A stretch of DNA of 64,000 bases, taken from the NCBI GenBank assembly GCA_001464335.1, contig LNEV01000009.1, forward strand, positions 62,001 through 126,000. Reading direction: 5' to 3'. Positions within the stretch are counted from its first letter, which is position 1, and every line of letters starts with the position of its first letter. Under the pieces are notes generated by a model that was not told the DNA's origin, ran no database searches, and saw only the letters and a program-made list of their open reading frames with translations. Below, piece after piece: positions 15,205 to 25,163 of this stretch. Source of the stretch: Rhizobiales bacterium Ga0077545. GTDB lineage: Bacteria > Pseudomonadota > Alphaproteobacteria > Rhizobiales > Methylopilaceae. The position numbers and the translations under genes are program-made.

Positions 15205-17394
15205 ATGTCTTACAGTTACTGGTTTTCCCGGCGCGTGGTTCCGGCCATCGGAGCCCTTATCCTCATTGCGTTTGTCGCAATGGGCCTGGCGGTTCTTGAG
15301 GTCACCAACGCTCAGAACGAACGCGAAGCGGCGCGGGAGAGAGATCTGCTCGCGGTGGCGTTCGAGGAGATCGACAGCCAGCTTCAGATTCAGGTCAAGG
15401 ATTACGCGGGATGGGGCGATGCCTACACCCATCTCCATCCCCGGATCGATATGGACTGGGCATACACGTCCGGGAACCTCGCAAAACCCGCATATGATGA
15501 ACTGGGCTATGCGTTCGCGCTGGTCGTCAATCCGACGAACACCGTCTCCTATGCAGTTGTAAACGGGGAGCTTTCCCAGTCGGCCCGCAATGTTCCCACG
15601 GGCGTGCAGCAGCTTGTTGAACGCGCCCGGTCCGCGGGCGGCACCGAAACCGTGCCCGTCGTCGGAACGCTCAGCCTCGACGGCATGCCCATACGCGCCG
15701 CAGCCGCCGTGATTTCTCCCGGACCCGATCCGAACGTGGTCAAAACGGAAGGACCTCCCTCGGTCCTGCTGTTCGGCAAGCTTCTCGATGCTGATGCGTT
15801 GGCCGTGATCAGTACGCGCTACGGATTGCCGCCGCTGGGCTGGCAGGTGCAGCCTGCAAAAACGCAGTCCAGCCAGACTTTTGACGGCCTGGACGGCGAG
15901 GTGTTCCATCTTGTCTGGTCGCCTCAGGCACCCGGGAGCGAATTGCTCGCCAAGCTTCGCTGGTGGCTGGCCGCGGTCGCCTTCATCACATCGGTTCTTC
16001 TTGCGGCCGTGTTGAGCGTGGCCATCCGGCAGGCAAAGCGCATCGAGCTTGCATCACAGCGGCTCGTTGCGGCCCAGAGGCGGGCTGAGCATCTGGCGTT
16101 GCACGATTTCGGAACGGGGCTGCCCAACCGCCTAATGCTGAACGATCATCTGGCCCGTCTGAGCGGTTCGCCGCTGGCCGTGTTCTACATCGATCTCGAC
16201 CGCTTCAAACCGGTCAACGACATTCACGGGCATTCGGCCGGCGACCACGTGCTGCGCGAGTTTGCGAAGCGCCTGCAATGCGCGCGCCGGCCCGGCGATC
16301 TGCTCGCCCGCGTCGGCGGCGACGAGTTCGTCATTGTCCTGACAGACATCGTCGACCCGCATAAACTTGAGGAATTTGCCTTTCTGATCCTGAAGCTGAT
16401 TTCCGAGCCGTTCCACCATGACGGCGCGGAACTCGTTGTCGGAGCTTCCATCGGCATCGCGGCGTGCCCTCGCGACACGTCGGATTGCGCGGAGCTTATT
16501 CGCCTTGCCGACATCGCGATGTACGAGGCCAAATCGCTCCAGCCCAATTCGTTCAGGTTCTTCTCTCCCGATATGAACGACCGGCTCAACGCGCGGCGTT
16601 TGGCCGAAGTGGAATTGCGCGATGCGCTGGCGTTGGGGCAGTTCGAAATTCATTACCAGCCCCGCTTCGATGCCCGCGCATTGACAATGTCCGGCGTCGA
16701 AGCCCTCGTCAGATGGCGGCATCCGAGCCGGGGGCTTGTTCCGCCCTCCGATTTCATCCCGATTGCGGAAGAAACGGGGCTGATCCGGCCTCTCGGAGAA
16801 TGGGTGCTGCGGCAGGCCTGCCGGGACATCATCCCCCTTGGCCTCAGACTGTCCGTCAATCTCTCGCCGGCGCAGTTCGATGTGGAATTGCCGAGCATGA
16901 TCGAGCGCGCACTCAAGGACACCGGGTTTGCGGCGGACATGCTCGAAGTAGAGATCACCGAATCCGTACTTATTCGCGATTCGGCTGGTGCAGCGGAGAT
17001 TCTGCGCATGCTGAAACTGATCGGGGTCCAACTCGCCATGGACGACTTCGGCAGCGGGTATTCTTCACTGGGTTATCTTCAGAACTACCCCTTCGACCGC
17101 ATCAAGATCGACCGGAGCTTTGTGAGCAGGCTCGGTTTTGCCGACAGAGCAGAAGAGATCATCCGGGCCATCATCCAGCTCGGCCATTCGCTCCGGCTGA
17201 CGGTGACGGCGGAGGGGGTCGAAACCGCCGATCAGCTGAAGGTGCTGTCCGAATTCGGGTGCGATGAACTTCAGGGTTTTCTGCTCTCGCGGCCCAAGGA
17301 CATCCGAAAGCTGGAGGAGGAGATGTCTTTCCGCGTGCAGTCCGCGCACAAGCCGGTTGATGGCACGCCACGCCATGCGCAATCACGCCGCTGA
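15205..17394 (+). CDS. CHASE4-GGDEF-EAL cyclic-di-GMP signalling protein
   Basis: A 729-residue inner-membrane protein. Two membrane helices (about residues 9-32 and 250-272) flank a periplasmic CHASE4 sensor domain with [19 protein letters not shown] domain follows with an intact GGDEF (371-375) and an intact RxxD inhibitory site (RPGD, 362-365). The EAL domain has EAL at 499-501, [22 protein letters not shown] and TAEGVE, all the residues expected for activity. It could therefore both make and degrade cyclic-di-GMP. It is monocistronic. It lies next to, but probably does not belong to, the catabolic region. Confidence 0.93.
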   Translation: MSYSYWFSRRVVPAIGALILIAFVAMGLAVLEVTNAQNEREAARERDLLAVAFEEIDSQLQIQVKDYAGWGDAYTHLHPRIDMDWAYTSGNLAKPAYDELGYAFALVVNPTNTVSYAVVNGELSQSARNVPTGVQQLVERARSAGGTETVPVVGTLSLDGMPIRAAAAVISPGPDPNVVKTEGPPSVLLFGKLLDADALAVISTRYGLPPLGWQVQPAKTQSSQTFDGLDGEVFHLVWSPQAPGSELLAKLRWWLAAVAFITSVLLAAVLSVAIRQAKRIELASQRLVAAQRRAEHLALHDFGTGLPNRLMLNDHLARLSGSPLAVFYIDLDRFKPVNDIHGHSAGDHVLREFAKRLQCARRPGDLLARVGGDEFVIVLTDIVDPHKLEEFAFLILKLISEPFHHDGAELVVGASIGIAACPRDTSDCAELIRLADIAMYEAKSLQPNSFRFFSPDMNDRLNARRLAEVELRDALALGQFEIHYQPRFDARALTMSGVEALVRWRHPSRGLVPPSDFIPIAEETGLIRPLGEWVLRQACRDIIPLGLRLSVNLSPAQFDVELPSMIERALKDTGFAADMLEVEITESVLIRDSAGAAEILRMLKLIGVQLAMDDFGSGYSSLGYLQNYPFDRIKIDRSFVSRLGFADRAEEIIRAIIQLGHSLRLTVTAEGVETADQLKVLSEFGCDELQGFLLSRPKDIRKLEEEMSFRVQSAHKPVDGTPRHAQSRR

Positions 17395-17404
17395 TCCATG
17401 GCGC

Positions 17405-18424
17405 TTAATTTGTATGTGCAATCGAAACACGTGTGCCCGGATTCGTGTTTTCAATTGAGACCGTTGCGCCCAACTGCCCTGCCAAAGCCTCGACGATTCC
17501 GGTGCCGAGGCCGTGCCTTGTGGATTCTTTTGGCATTCCGGTCCCGTTATCTGAGACAGAAAGCCTCCAGCTTGAGCCTTCGAGCCGATACTGAATGAGG
17601 ATGTGCCCCTTATGGTCGGGGAAGGCATGCTTCAGGGCATTTATGACAAGTTCGGTGACGATCAGCCCGAGGCTGACGGACGCATCGGCCTCAATGTTGG
17701 TTTCGTCGGCCTGGACTTCGATCGCGAGGATGCCTGGATCGGCGATCATGGAAGCGCCGAGGCTCCGGCAGAGTTGCGTGAGGTAGGCGCTTATTTCCAC
17801 GACCCCAAGCCCGGATGAGGCCAGTTGCTGCTGGACGGCGGCGATAGAAAGTACGCGACCGTGCGCGGCATGTAGATGTGCCCGTGCTTCGCCGACCTTC
17901 AATTGCCGTGCGCTGTGCATGAGAACGCTGGCGATGATTTGGAGGCTATTGGCGATACGGTGCTGCGCCTCGCGCAAAAGAACGGTCTTCTGCTCAAGCA
18001 TCGCGTCCTTGAGCTTTTGAGCCGCACGGGCTTCCGTGACGTCGGACACGGAGAGCAATATCCGAACCGGATCGCTGTCGTAATCGAGCTTGTCGGCTCC
18101 GAGAACCAGGTTGCGTGTGTTGCGGCCGTCGCGGACGAGCTCCATTTCATAGGGAGCGCGTTCAGACGGGTCGGCGATGGTGGATTCAAGGAAGGTTCGG
18201 ACCCCGGCCACCGCCCATTCTCCGGAGCCGAGCGCGAGAACGGGGCAACCGGAGACACTGTCGGGTTCGATCGCGAACGCGCGGCAGAAGGATGTGCTTG
18301 CGGCAATCACGGCAAGCTTTCCATCCAGCAGCAGCAAGGGAGCGTTTGAGGACGTTATCACCGCAAGTGCGAGGCTGAGCGGCATATCAGGGCGTGCGTC
18401 TGCGTGGGGAGCCATATCGGCCAT
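17405..18424 (-). CDS. Sensor histidine kinase, PAS plus HisKA_2/HWE-like type
   Basis: A 339-residue soluble protein with no membrane segment. An N-terminal PAS-like domain (about 20-130, ending LLSVSDVTEARAAQ) precedes a HisKA_2-type phosphoacceptor helix with His155 (LLREAQHRIANSLQIIASVL). The ATPase domain shows SLGLIVTELVINALKHAF (N box), VSDNGTGMP (G1) and GLGTGIVEALAGQLGA (G2). This class, common in Alphaproteobacteria, includes light sensors and general-stress kinases of the PhyR pathway. No response regulator gene adjoins it, so it is an orphan. It is convergent with the GGDEF-EAL gene, ten bases apart. Confidence 0.9.
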   Translation of the reverse strand: MADMAPHADARPDMPLSLALAVITSSNAPLLLLDGKLAVIAASTSFCRAFAIEPDSVSGCPVLALGSGEWAVAGVRTFLESTIADPSERAPYEMELVRDGRNTRNLVLGADKLDYDSDPVRILLSVSDVTEARAAQKLKDAMLEQKTVLLREAQHRIANSLQIIASVLMHSARQLKVGEARAHLHAAHGRVLSIAAVQQQLASSGLGVVEISAYLTQLCRSLGASMIADPGILAIEVQADETNIEADASVSLGLIVTELVINALKHAFPDHKGHILIQYRLEGSSWRLSVSDNGTGMPKESTRHGLGTGIVEALAGQLGATVSIENTNPGTRVSIAHTN

Positions 18425-18785
18425 TCCCTAAAAACCGGAGGCTCGCGGAGCGAAAGCCATATTCGGCAGACATAGATTTCAAGAGTATTCGGGGCGCCGT
18501 TGAAGTCACGGCTACCTTGCCACGTGGCATTTCTGACTATTGATCGGCAGGCGTTACTTATTGATACGCCAGATCGCGACACTTGTTCTAAGCAGCAAGT
18601 CCGCCAAACAGTGCAACACCGCGACGCTGACGGCGAGCAGCGACCAGCCGATGGCTTGGACAGCGGAATCCACGATTCGATTCTGAGCCCGACGTTTGTG
18701 CCATGGCTGTACGAGCCGGTGCCCACAGGGCGGCCCCAGCCGATTTTCAGGTGGTCGAATTTTATGCTAAGGCATTGGTTTCGAA
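18425..18785. other. Intergenic region between the histidine kinase and tRNA-Cys
   Basis: About 360 bases with no gene I can support. A short minus-strand frame (18673 to 18554, GTG start) would encode 39 residues with a hydrophobic core but has no ribosome site. The stretch presumably holds the kinase promoter at its left end and sequence downstream of the tRNA at its right end. Confidence 0.5.
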
Positions 18786-18859
18786 TGGAGGCCACGCCCG
18801 GAATCGAACCGGGGTGCAAGGATTTGCAGTCCTCTGCGTAACCACTCCGCCACGTGGCC
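18786..18859 (-). tRNA. tRNA-Cys (anticodon GCA), CCA encoded
   Basis: A complete cloverleaf on the minus strand. The acceptor stem GGCCACG pairs with CGTGGCC, the anticodon loop is CTGCAAA (GCA), and the T-arm is CCCCGGTTCGATTCCGGG, with a 3' CCA encoded in the DNA. The D-arm starts GGCGGAGTGG. The length is 74 nt including CCA, normal for tRNA-Cys. It reads cysteine codons UGC and UGU. Confidence 0.95.
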
Positions 18860-19009
18860 TCTGAAGCGCCGGTGCGGAATATCCCGGCGCGGCACTGCCA
18901 ATAACAGACCCAGCCACAAATTCAAATCTTTGCTGCATCCGCGACCGCAGGGCGCTTGCCTAAAACGGTTCCAAGCCGTTATTGCGAGGGGAGCAGGGGA
19001 GCATTTTTG

Positions 19010-19675
19010 ATGTTCGATTTTGCGCAAGCGCGCCATTTCATGATCGAGGGCCAGATCCGGACCAACGACGTCACCGATCCCGGTATCGTTTCGGCGATGG
19101 CGCAGATCGAACGTGAGCGATTCGTCCCGGCCTCGTTTCAGACGGTTGCGTATGCGGACCGTGACCTGCCGGCCGCCGAATCGGGGCAGGCGGGCGCGCA
19201 GCGCTCCCTGCTCAGCCCGATGGTTCTCGGCAAGATAATCCGTGCGGCTAACATCGTCGCCTCGGACAGGGTGCTTCATGTCGGCAGCACCACCGGGTAC
19301 GGCACGGCCGTGATCGCGCGGATTGCGGGTTCTGTGGTCGCGCTCGAAGACAGCGAGACGCTGACACAGGAAGCGTCGAAGAACCTGTCGGGCGTGCCGA
19401 ATGTCTCGTTCGCCACGGGCCCGCTCACCGCCGGTTGGGCGCCGGGAGCGCCCTATGACGTGATCGTCATGGAAGGCGCGGTCGAAGAGCTGCCGGAAGC
19501 TCTGTCAGCCCAGTTGAAGGAAGGCGGTCGTCTGGTTGCGATCGTCGGCTCCGGGCGTACCGGTCGCGGAACCCTGTTCCGCCGCACGCCGGCGGGCCTT
19601 TCGGGTTTCCCGCTGTTCGACGCGGCCGCCCCGATTCTGCCGGGTTTTGCAAAGGCTTCCGCCTTCGTGTTCTAA
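19010..19675 (+). CDS. Protein-L-isoaspartate O-methyltransferase family protein (divergent)
   Basis: A 221-residue protein with the PCMT fold starting MFDFAQARHFMIEGQI at ATG 19010, behind a GGGGAG site. Motif I reads VLHVGSTTGYGTAV instead of the usual VLEIGTGSGYQTAV. The substrate-loop QTISQP of true repair enzymes is replaced by AQRSLLSP. It is thus a divergent PCMT-like methyltransferase. The classical repair enzyme is encoded separately at 47782-48444. Genes of this type commonly precede a tolC-family gene in Rhizobiales, as here. Whether it repairs isoaspartate is open. Confidence 0.85.
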   Translation: MFDFAQARHFMIEGQIRTNDVTDPGIVSAMAQIERERFVPASFQTVAYADRDLPAAESGQAGAQRSLLSPMVLGKIIRAANIVASDRVLHVGSTTGYGTAVIARIAGSVVALEDSETLTQEASKNLSGVPNVSFATGPLTAGWAPGAPYDVIVMEGAVEELPEALSAQLKEGGRLVAIVGSGRTGRGTLFRRTPAGLSGFPLFDAAAPILPGFAKASAFVF

Positions 19676-19869
19676 CCCCTTCGTCGAGTTCCCTGCGGGT
19701 GTCTACCGAACGTGGACATCCTTGTGGCAATTATGAGCCACCCTCCCTGAAACCGCCTCCTTTGAGCCAAACGGCGGCTTTCTCCACCGGACGTCAACCA
19801 TTAGATTTGCGTGGGTGGCGGACGCGCCTGACAATGCGTCCGCGAAGGGATTCGGGGACAGTTGTGGGT

Positions 19870-21309
19870 ATGAGCAACAAGTTATCGCCTGCCGATCGGA
19901 TGAAGCGCCTGCGCCGCGTGGCGCTCGGCTGCGCTGCGACCGTGTGTTTGGCAGCCTTGCCTTCGGTGGTTTCTGCCCAAACGCTCCAGGAATCGCTGGT
20001 TCAGGCCTATCAGGCGAACCCGACCCTGAACGCACAGCGCGCGGCGACGCGCGCAACGGATGAGGGTGTTCCCCAGGCTCGTTCGGGTTATCGGCCTCAG
20101 ATTTCGGCGGCCGCCGACGCCGGCGTGATCGGGTCGCGCCGCGATAACGGCATTCGCGGCCTCGGCTCTTCGCGGGTCAACACAGGCACGGTGACGGCGA
20201 GCACGGGCCTGACTGTGAGCCAGCCGCTTTTCGACGGCTTCCGCACCAAGAATTCCGTGCGTGCCGCCGAATCGAATGTGCTGGCTTCCCGCGAAACGCT
20301 GCTGAATACCGAGCAGAACGTGCTGTTCGACGGCGTCGAATCCTACATGAACGTGCTGCGGGACTTTGCGATCCTCGATCTCAACCGCAACAACGTTGAT
20401 CTCCTGGACGAGGAACGCCGGGCGACGCAGGAGCGCTTCGATGTCGGCGAGGTGACGCGGACGGATACTGCGCTCTCTCTTTCGCGCCTCTCCGCGGCCC
20501 GTTCCCAGTTGAGCGTTGCCGAAGCCAATCTGAAGGCAAGCCGCGCGGTTTTCCGCCAGGTCATCGGCTCCGATCCTGCACGGCTTCATCCGAGCCAGCC
20601 TATCGACCGGCTGCTTCCGAAGTCCCTGCAGGCCGCTCTCGAGATCGGTTATGTCGAGCATCCGGCCGCCCGCGCCGCGTTCCACGCGGTTGATGTCGCG
20701 GAGCTGAATGTTCGCGTCATTCAGGGCGAACTTGCTCCGTCTGTCTCCGTGCGGGCCGATGCCAGTTACGAATGGAACCAAAGCGACATCACGCCGGGCT
20801 CCGACACCTACACGCGCCAGGCGCAGGGCTCGGTTCTCGGTGTCCTCAGCGTGCCGATCTACCAGGGCGGCCAGGAATATTCGCGCGTGCGTGAGGCCAA
20901 GGAAATTCTCGGCCAGCGCCGTCTCGAGGCCGAATCCGTGCGCGATCAGGTGCGCGCCGCCGTTGTTTCCGCCTGGGGCGCGCTTGAGGGTGCCCGCTCG
21001 CAGATCGAAGCGGCCCAGGCGCAGGTTGATGCATCGTCCATCGCGCTGTCCGGCGTTCGCGAAGAGCAGCGCGTGGGCCAGCGCACCTTCCTCGACGTCC
21101 TGAATTTCCAGCAGGAAACGCTCGACGCCCGCACGACCCTCATCACGGCGCAGCGCGATCGCGTGGTGGCGTCCTATGCGCTTCTGCAGGCCATCGGACG
21201 CCTCAACATCGTCCAGCTCAATCTGAAGGTGCCCGCTTACGATGCGCGCGTGCATTACGATCAGGTGCGCGACAAATGGACGGGGCTGCGTACGCCGGAC
21301 GGTCGCTGA
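19870..21309 (+). CDS. tolC: TolC family outer-membrane efflux channel protein
   Basis: A 479-residue outer-membrane factor. The signal peptide is residues about 1-36 (ends VVSA-QTLQESL). The body has two OEP repeats, with the first strand-helix TLQESLVQAYQANPTLNAQRAATRATDEGVPQARSGYRP and the late VGQRTFLDVLNFQQETLDARTTL signature. TolC forms the trimeric tunnel that joins tripartite efflux pumps and type I secretion to the outer membrane. Its usual length fits. ATG 19870 was chosen because it gives a proper signal peptide; a longer frame to 19699 does not. No pump genes adjoin, so it is likely a shared exit duct. Confidence 0.92.
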   Translation: MSNKLSPADRMKRLRRVALGCAATVCLAALPSVVSAQTLQESLVQAYQANPTLNAQRAATRATDEGVPQARSGYRPQISAAADAGVIGSRRDNGIRGLGSSRVNTGTVTASTGLTVSQPLFDGFRTKNSVRAAESNVLASRETLLNTEQNVLFDGVESYMNVLRDFAILDLNRNNVDLLDEERRATQERFDVGEVTRTDTALSLSRLSAARSQLSVAEANLKASRAVFRQVIGSDPARLHPSQPIDRLLPKSLQAALEIGYVEHPAARAAFHAVDVAELNVRVIQGELAPSVSVRADASYEWNQSDITPGSDTYTRQAQGSVLGVLSVPIYQGGQEYSRVREAKEILGQRRLEAESVRDQVRAAVVSAWGALEGARSQIEAAQAQVDASSIALSGVREEQRVGQRTFLDVLNFQQETLDARTTLITAQRDRVVASYALLQAIGRLNIVQLNLKVPAYDARVHYDQVRDKWTGLRTPDGR

Positions 21310-21437
21310 TTCTAATGCCGTGAGCGGTCTGGAAAACCGCCGCCATCCCTTGCCTTGATGAAAACGGGTGCGATACTCGCCTCAGTATTGGGAAACACCG
21401 ATTCGTCGGGTGGTTTATCCTGTTGCGGCGAGGGTAG

Positions 21438-22154
21438 ATGAGCAGCACGGCGAAAGCGCAAGAGCCGACCATGGAGGAGATTCTCGCCTCCATCCGCCGG
21501 ATCATCGCCGATGATGAACCGGGTACAGAGGCGAAGGCTCCCGAAAAGCCGGCGGCCAAACCTGAGGCGGCGGAGAAGCCCGCGGCCAAGCCTGCACCTG
21601 CGCCAGTTGCAGCCGCGGACGATTCTGCCGAGAGCGAGCTGAACCAAGACGACATCGACGCCATGCTGGCGGGCTTCGATGCCCCCCCGCTGCCCGGAAA
21701 AGAACCCGAAGCCAAGGACGAGGATGTCCTGGAGCTGAAGAAGCCCGTCGCGAAGTCGGCGGAGGCCACCCGGACCGATGTCGAATTCCGCGATGCCAGC
21801 GAGAATGCTCCCGCCGAAGCTGAAGCCGAAGAGGATCTTTCCGGCTGGGGCGTCGAGGTCGAGGAGGAAGCCCCGCCGCAGCCCGCTGCTCCGGCAATGG
21901 CCCCGACGGCGTCCACGGCAGGTGCGCTTCGGGACGATGGCCTGATGGCGCCTGAATCGAGCGCGGTTGTTGCGAGCGCCTTTTCTTCGCTCGCAACCAC
22001 CATTCTTTCCCAGAACGCCCGCACGCTGGACGACCTCGTTCAGGAGATGCTGCGCCCGATGCTGAAAAGCTGGCTTGATGAGAACCTGCCGGCCGTCGTC
22101 GAGCGGCTCGTCCGGGCCGAGATCGAGCGCGTTTCCCGCGGTCCGCGGCGCTGA
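21438..22154 (+). CDS. popZ: Polar organizing protein PopZ (DUF2497)
   Basis: A 238-residue protein with PopZ architecture: an N-terminal helix (EPTMEEILASIRRIIADDE, residues 9-27), a long acidic, Pro/Ala/Glu-rich disordered linker, and a C-terminal helical module (TLDDLVQEMLRPMLKSWLDENLP ... RAEIERVSR) that drives multimerisation. PopZ forms a polar hub that tethers the chromosome centromere and cell-cycle regulators. The linker contains LNQDDIDAMLAGF, a motif like the N-terminal tail of FliM. Its place directly before valS is conserved in Alphaproteobacteria. Confidence 0.9.
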   Translation: MSSTAKAQEPTMEEILASIRRIIADDEPGTEAKAPEKPAAKPEAAEKPAAKPAPAPVAAADDSAESELNQDDIDAMLAGFDAPPLPGKEPEAKDEDVLELKKPVAKSAEATRTDVEFRDASENAPAEAEAEEDLSGWGVEVEEEAPPQPAAPAMAPTASTAGALRDDGLMAPESSAVVASAFSSLATTILSQNARTLDDLVQEMLRPMLKSWLDENLPAVVERLVRAEIERVSRGPRR

Positions 22155-22270
22155 GCGCGGGGCGGCCGGGAGCCTGCCGCCGATCGTCTTTTGCCCTTGT
22201 TGACACGCCGGGACCGGACCGGCTCTAAAGCGGCTGACTTTCCCAGATCAGCGTCGGCATTCGTCCATCC

Positions 22271-24997
22271 ATGACCCTTGAGAAGACCTATCAGCCCTCC
22301 GAGATCGAGGGTCGCATTTCCACCGCCTGGAACAATGCCGGAGCCTTCAAGGCCGGGGCAAATGCCAAACCGGGCGCGGAAGCGTTCTCCATCGTCATCC
22401 CGCCGCCGAACGTCACCGGCTCGCTCCACATGGGGCATGCGCTGAACAACACGCTTCAGGACGTCATGACGCGTCATCAGCGCATGATGGGCCGGGACGT
22501 GCTCTGGCAGCCGGGCACCGACCATGCGGGCATCGCCACGCAGATGGTCGTCGAACGCCAGTTGATGGAGCGGCAGGAGCCGAGCCGTCGCGAAATGGGG
22601 CGCGAGAAATTCATCGAGCGCGTCTGGGCCTGGAAGGAAGAATCCGGCGGCACGATCATCAACCAGCTGAAGCGCCTCGGTGCCTCGTGCGATTTCTCGC
22701 GCGAGCGTTTCACCATGGACGAAGGGCTGTCGCGCGCGGTTCTAAAGGTCTTCGTCGAGCTTTACCGCAAGGGGCTCATCTACAAGGACAAGCGCCTCGT
22801 CAATTGGGACCCCAGATTCCAGACCGCGATCTCGGACATTGAAGTCCAGCAGATCGAGGTGAAGGGCAATCTCTGGCATCTGCGCTATCCGCTTGAGGGC
22901 GTGGCCTTCGATGCGGAAGATCCGTCGACTTTCATCACCGTTGCGACGACCCGCCCCGAGACCATGCTCGGCGACAGCGCGGTCGCCGTGCATCCGGAAG
23001 ATGAGCGGTACAGACATCTTATCGGCCGAAACGTCGTCCTGCCGCTGGTCGGCCGCAAGATCCCGATTGTTGGTGACGCTTATTCCGATCCGGAAAAGGG
23101 CTCGGGCGCGGTGAAGATCACACCCGCCCATGACTTCAACGATTTTGAGGTCGGCAAGCGCCACAACCTTCCGCAGATCAACGTACTCGACCGCGAAGCG
23201 CGGATTCTGGTCGACGGAAACGCCGAATTTCTCGATCGCGCCTCGCCCGACGCCGAGATCATGGCGCTGCACGGACAGGACCGCTTTGCCGCGCGCAAGG
23301 CCGTGGTCGCGCTGTTCGAGGAAAAGGGCCTGCTCGCCAAGATCGAGCCCAACACGCATGTTGTGCCGCATGGCGACCGCTCGAATGTCGTCATCGAGCC
23401 CTACCTGACCGAGCAATGGTATGTCGATGCCCATACGCTCGCCCAGCCTGCGCTGAAGGCGGTGCGGGACGGGCGCACGAAATTCGTGCCGAAGAACTGG
23501 GAAAAGACCTACTTCGAGTGGCTGGAGAACATCCAGCCCTGGTGCATTTCGCGCCAGCTCTGGTGGGGCCATCAGATCCCGGCCTGGTATGGACCGGACG
23601 GCGATATCTTCGTCGAACAGTCCGAAGCGGAGGCGCTCGCTGCGGCAGAGAAAAAGTACGGCAGGAAGGTCGAACTGACACGCGACGAAGACGTGCTCGA
23701 CACCTGGTTCTCCTCGGCGCTGTGGCCGTTCTCGACCATGGGTTGGCCGGATGCGACGCCCGAACTGAAGAAGTATTACCCGACCTCGGTTCTCGTGACG
23801 GGCTTCGACATCATCTTCTTCTGGGTGGCCCGGATGATGATGATGGGCCTCGAATTCATGGACGAGGTGCCTTTCCACGACATCTACATGCACGCGCTCG
23901 TCCGGGACGAGAAAGGCGCGAAGATGTCGAAGTCGAAGGGCAACGTCATCGACCCGCTCGAACTTATGGACGAGTATGGTGCCGATGCCGTGCGCTTCAC
24001 GCTGACCGCGATGGCCGCGCAGGGCCGCGACATCAAACTCGCGAAAGGGCGCATCGAAGGGTACCGCAATTTCGCGACGAAACTCTGGAACGCGACGCGT
24101 TTCGCTGAAATGAACGAGTGCCGCGTCGTGCCGGGCTTCGATCCGTCGTCGGCCAGAAGCACGCTCAACAAATGGATCATCGGGGAGACCGCCAAGGCGA
24201 TTTCCGAGATCGATGCGGCGCTGGCCGCTTACCGCTTCAACGATGCGGCGGCCGCGGCATACCGCTTCGTGTGGTCGATCTTCTGCGACTGGTATCTCGA
24301 ACTCGCAAAGCCCGTTCTGCAGACCGATGCGGGCAGCGCCGAGCGCGACGAGACGCGCGCGGCGGTTGCCTGGACGCTCGATCAGATCGTCAAATTGCTG
24401 CACCCCTTCATGCCCTTCATCACCGAAGAGCTTTGGGATAAGACGGCGCCGGAAGGTGGCCGCCCGGCAATGCTCGCGCTGACCGATTGGCCCGCGCCCG
24501 TCACCGGCGACACGGCGGCGGCGGAAGCTGAGATCAACTGGCTCATCGACGTGATCTCGGAAGTCCGCTCCGTGCGTACGGAAATGAACGTTCCCGGCGG
24601 CGCGCAAATCCCGCTTCTTCTCATTGCCCCGAGCGATCAAGTGAAGGGCTGGGCAAAGACCTATGACGAGGCCCTGAAGCGCATCGCGCGGCTTTCGGGG
24701 GTCGATGTGGCGGAGAAGGCCCCGCCCGGCGCGGTTCAGCTTCTGGTGCGCGGCGGCATTGCGGCTCTACCCATCGCCGATGTGGTCGATCTCGGCGCGG
24801 AGAAGACGCGTCTGGCGAAAGAAATCGGCAAAATCGCCGATGAAATCGACAAGATCGATAAAAAGCTCGGCAATCCCGATTTCCTCGCCCGTGCGAAGGA
24901 AGAGGTGGTCGATGAGCAGCGCGAGCGGCGCGCCGAGGCCGAGGCCCGCCGCACAAAACTTACGGATGCGGTGGAACGCCTTAAAGTTGTGATTTGA
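22271..24997 (+). CDS. valS: Valyl-tRNA synthetase
   Basis: A 908-residue class Ia synthetase of normal length. It charges tRNA-Val in the cytoplasm. HMGH is at residues 53-56 and KMSKS at 551-555. Between them lies the editing (CP1) domain with [22 protein letters not shown]. An anticodon-binding domain and a C-terminal coiled coil ([23 protein letters not shown]) end the protein. It follows popZ by about 115 bases. Confidence 0.98.
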   Translation: MTLEKTYQPSEIEGRISTAWNNAGAFKAGANAKPGAEAFSIVIPPPNVTGSLHMGHALNNTLQDVMTRHQRMMGRDVLWQPGTDHAGIATQMVVERQLMERQEPSRREMGREKFIERVWAWKEESGGTIINQLKRLGASCDFSRERFTMDEGLSRAVLKVFVELYRKGLIYKDKRLVNWDPRFQTAISDIEVQQIEVKGNLWHLRYPLEGVAFDAEDPSTFITVATTRPETMLGDSAVAVHPEDERYRHLIGRNVVLPLVGRKIPIVGDAYSDPEKGSGAVKITPAHDFNDFEVGKRHNLPQINVLDREARILVDGNAEFLDRASPDAEIMALHGQDRFAARKAVVALFEEKGLLAKIEPNTHVVPHGDRSNVVIEPYLTEQWYVDAHTLAQPALKAVRDGRTKFVPKNWEKTYFEWLENIQPWCISRQLWWGHQIPAWYGPDGDIFVEQSEAEALAAAEKKYGRKVELTRDEDVLDTWFSSALWPFSTMGWPDATPELKKYYPTSVLVTGFDIIFFWVARMMMMGLEFMDEVPFHDIYMHALVRDEKGAKMSKSKGNVIDPLELMDEYGADAVRFTLTAMAAQGRDIKLAKGRIEGYRNFATKLWNATRFAEMNECRVVPGFDPSSARSTLNKWIIGETAKAISEIDAALAAYRFNDAAAAAYRFVWSIFCDWYLELAKPVLQTDAGSAERDETRAAVAWTLDQIVKLLHPFMPFITEELWDKTAPEGGRPAMLALTDWPAPVTGDTAAAEAEINWLIDVISEVRSVRTEMNVPGGAQIPLLLIAPSDQVKGWAKTYDEALKRIARLSGVDVAEKAPPGAVQLLVRGGIAALPIADVVDLGAEKTRLAKEIGKIADEIDKIDKKLGNPDFLARAKEEVVDEQRERRAEAEARRTKLTDAVERLKVVI

Positions 24998-25027
24998 GGC
25001 GCCCGGCACTTAAAAGTGTCGCCTTTT
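24998..25027 (+). terminator. Probable terminator of valS
   Basis: Directly after the valS stop, GGCG (24998-25001) pairs with CGCC (25020-25023), and an inner CACTT/AAGTG hairpin (25007-25018) is followed by TTTT. The stem has an internal bulge, so strength is moderate. Confidence 0.55.
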
Positions 25028-25163
25028 CGCAACGGCTTCACCGCGATGAGCATCCCGGCTCACGTGTACGCTCGCCTTATGCGGTTGTCTTTGCGAATGA
25101 TCTCTCGGCTTTGCCGCGTGCAGTCGGTGGCGACAGGCGGCAAAGGTGCTGGGGGCTCACATC

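Noticed and set aside
22742-24640. Long antisense frame (632 residues) opposite valS
   Set aside because: It is the mirror of valS; the sense protein has all synthetase motifs and the antisense has none.
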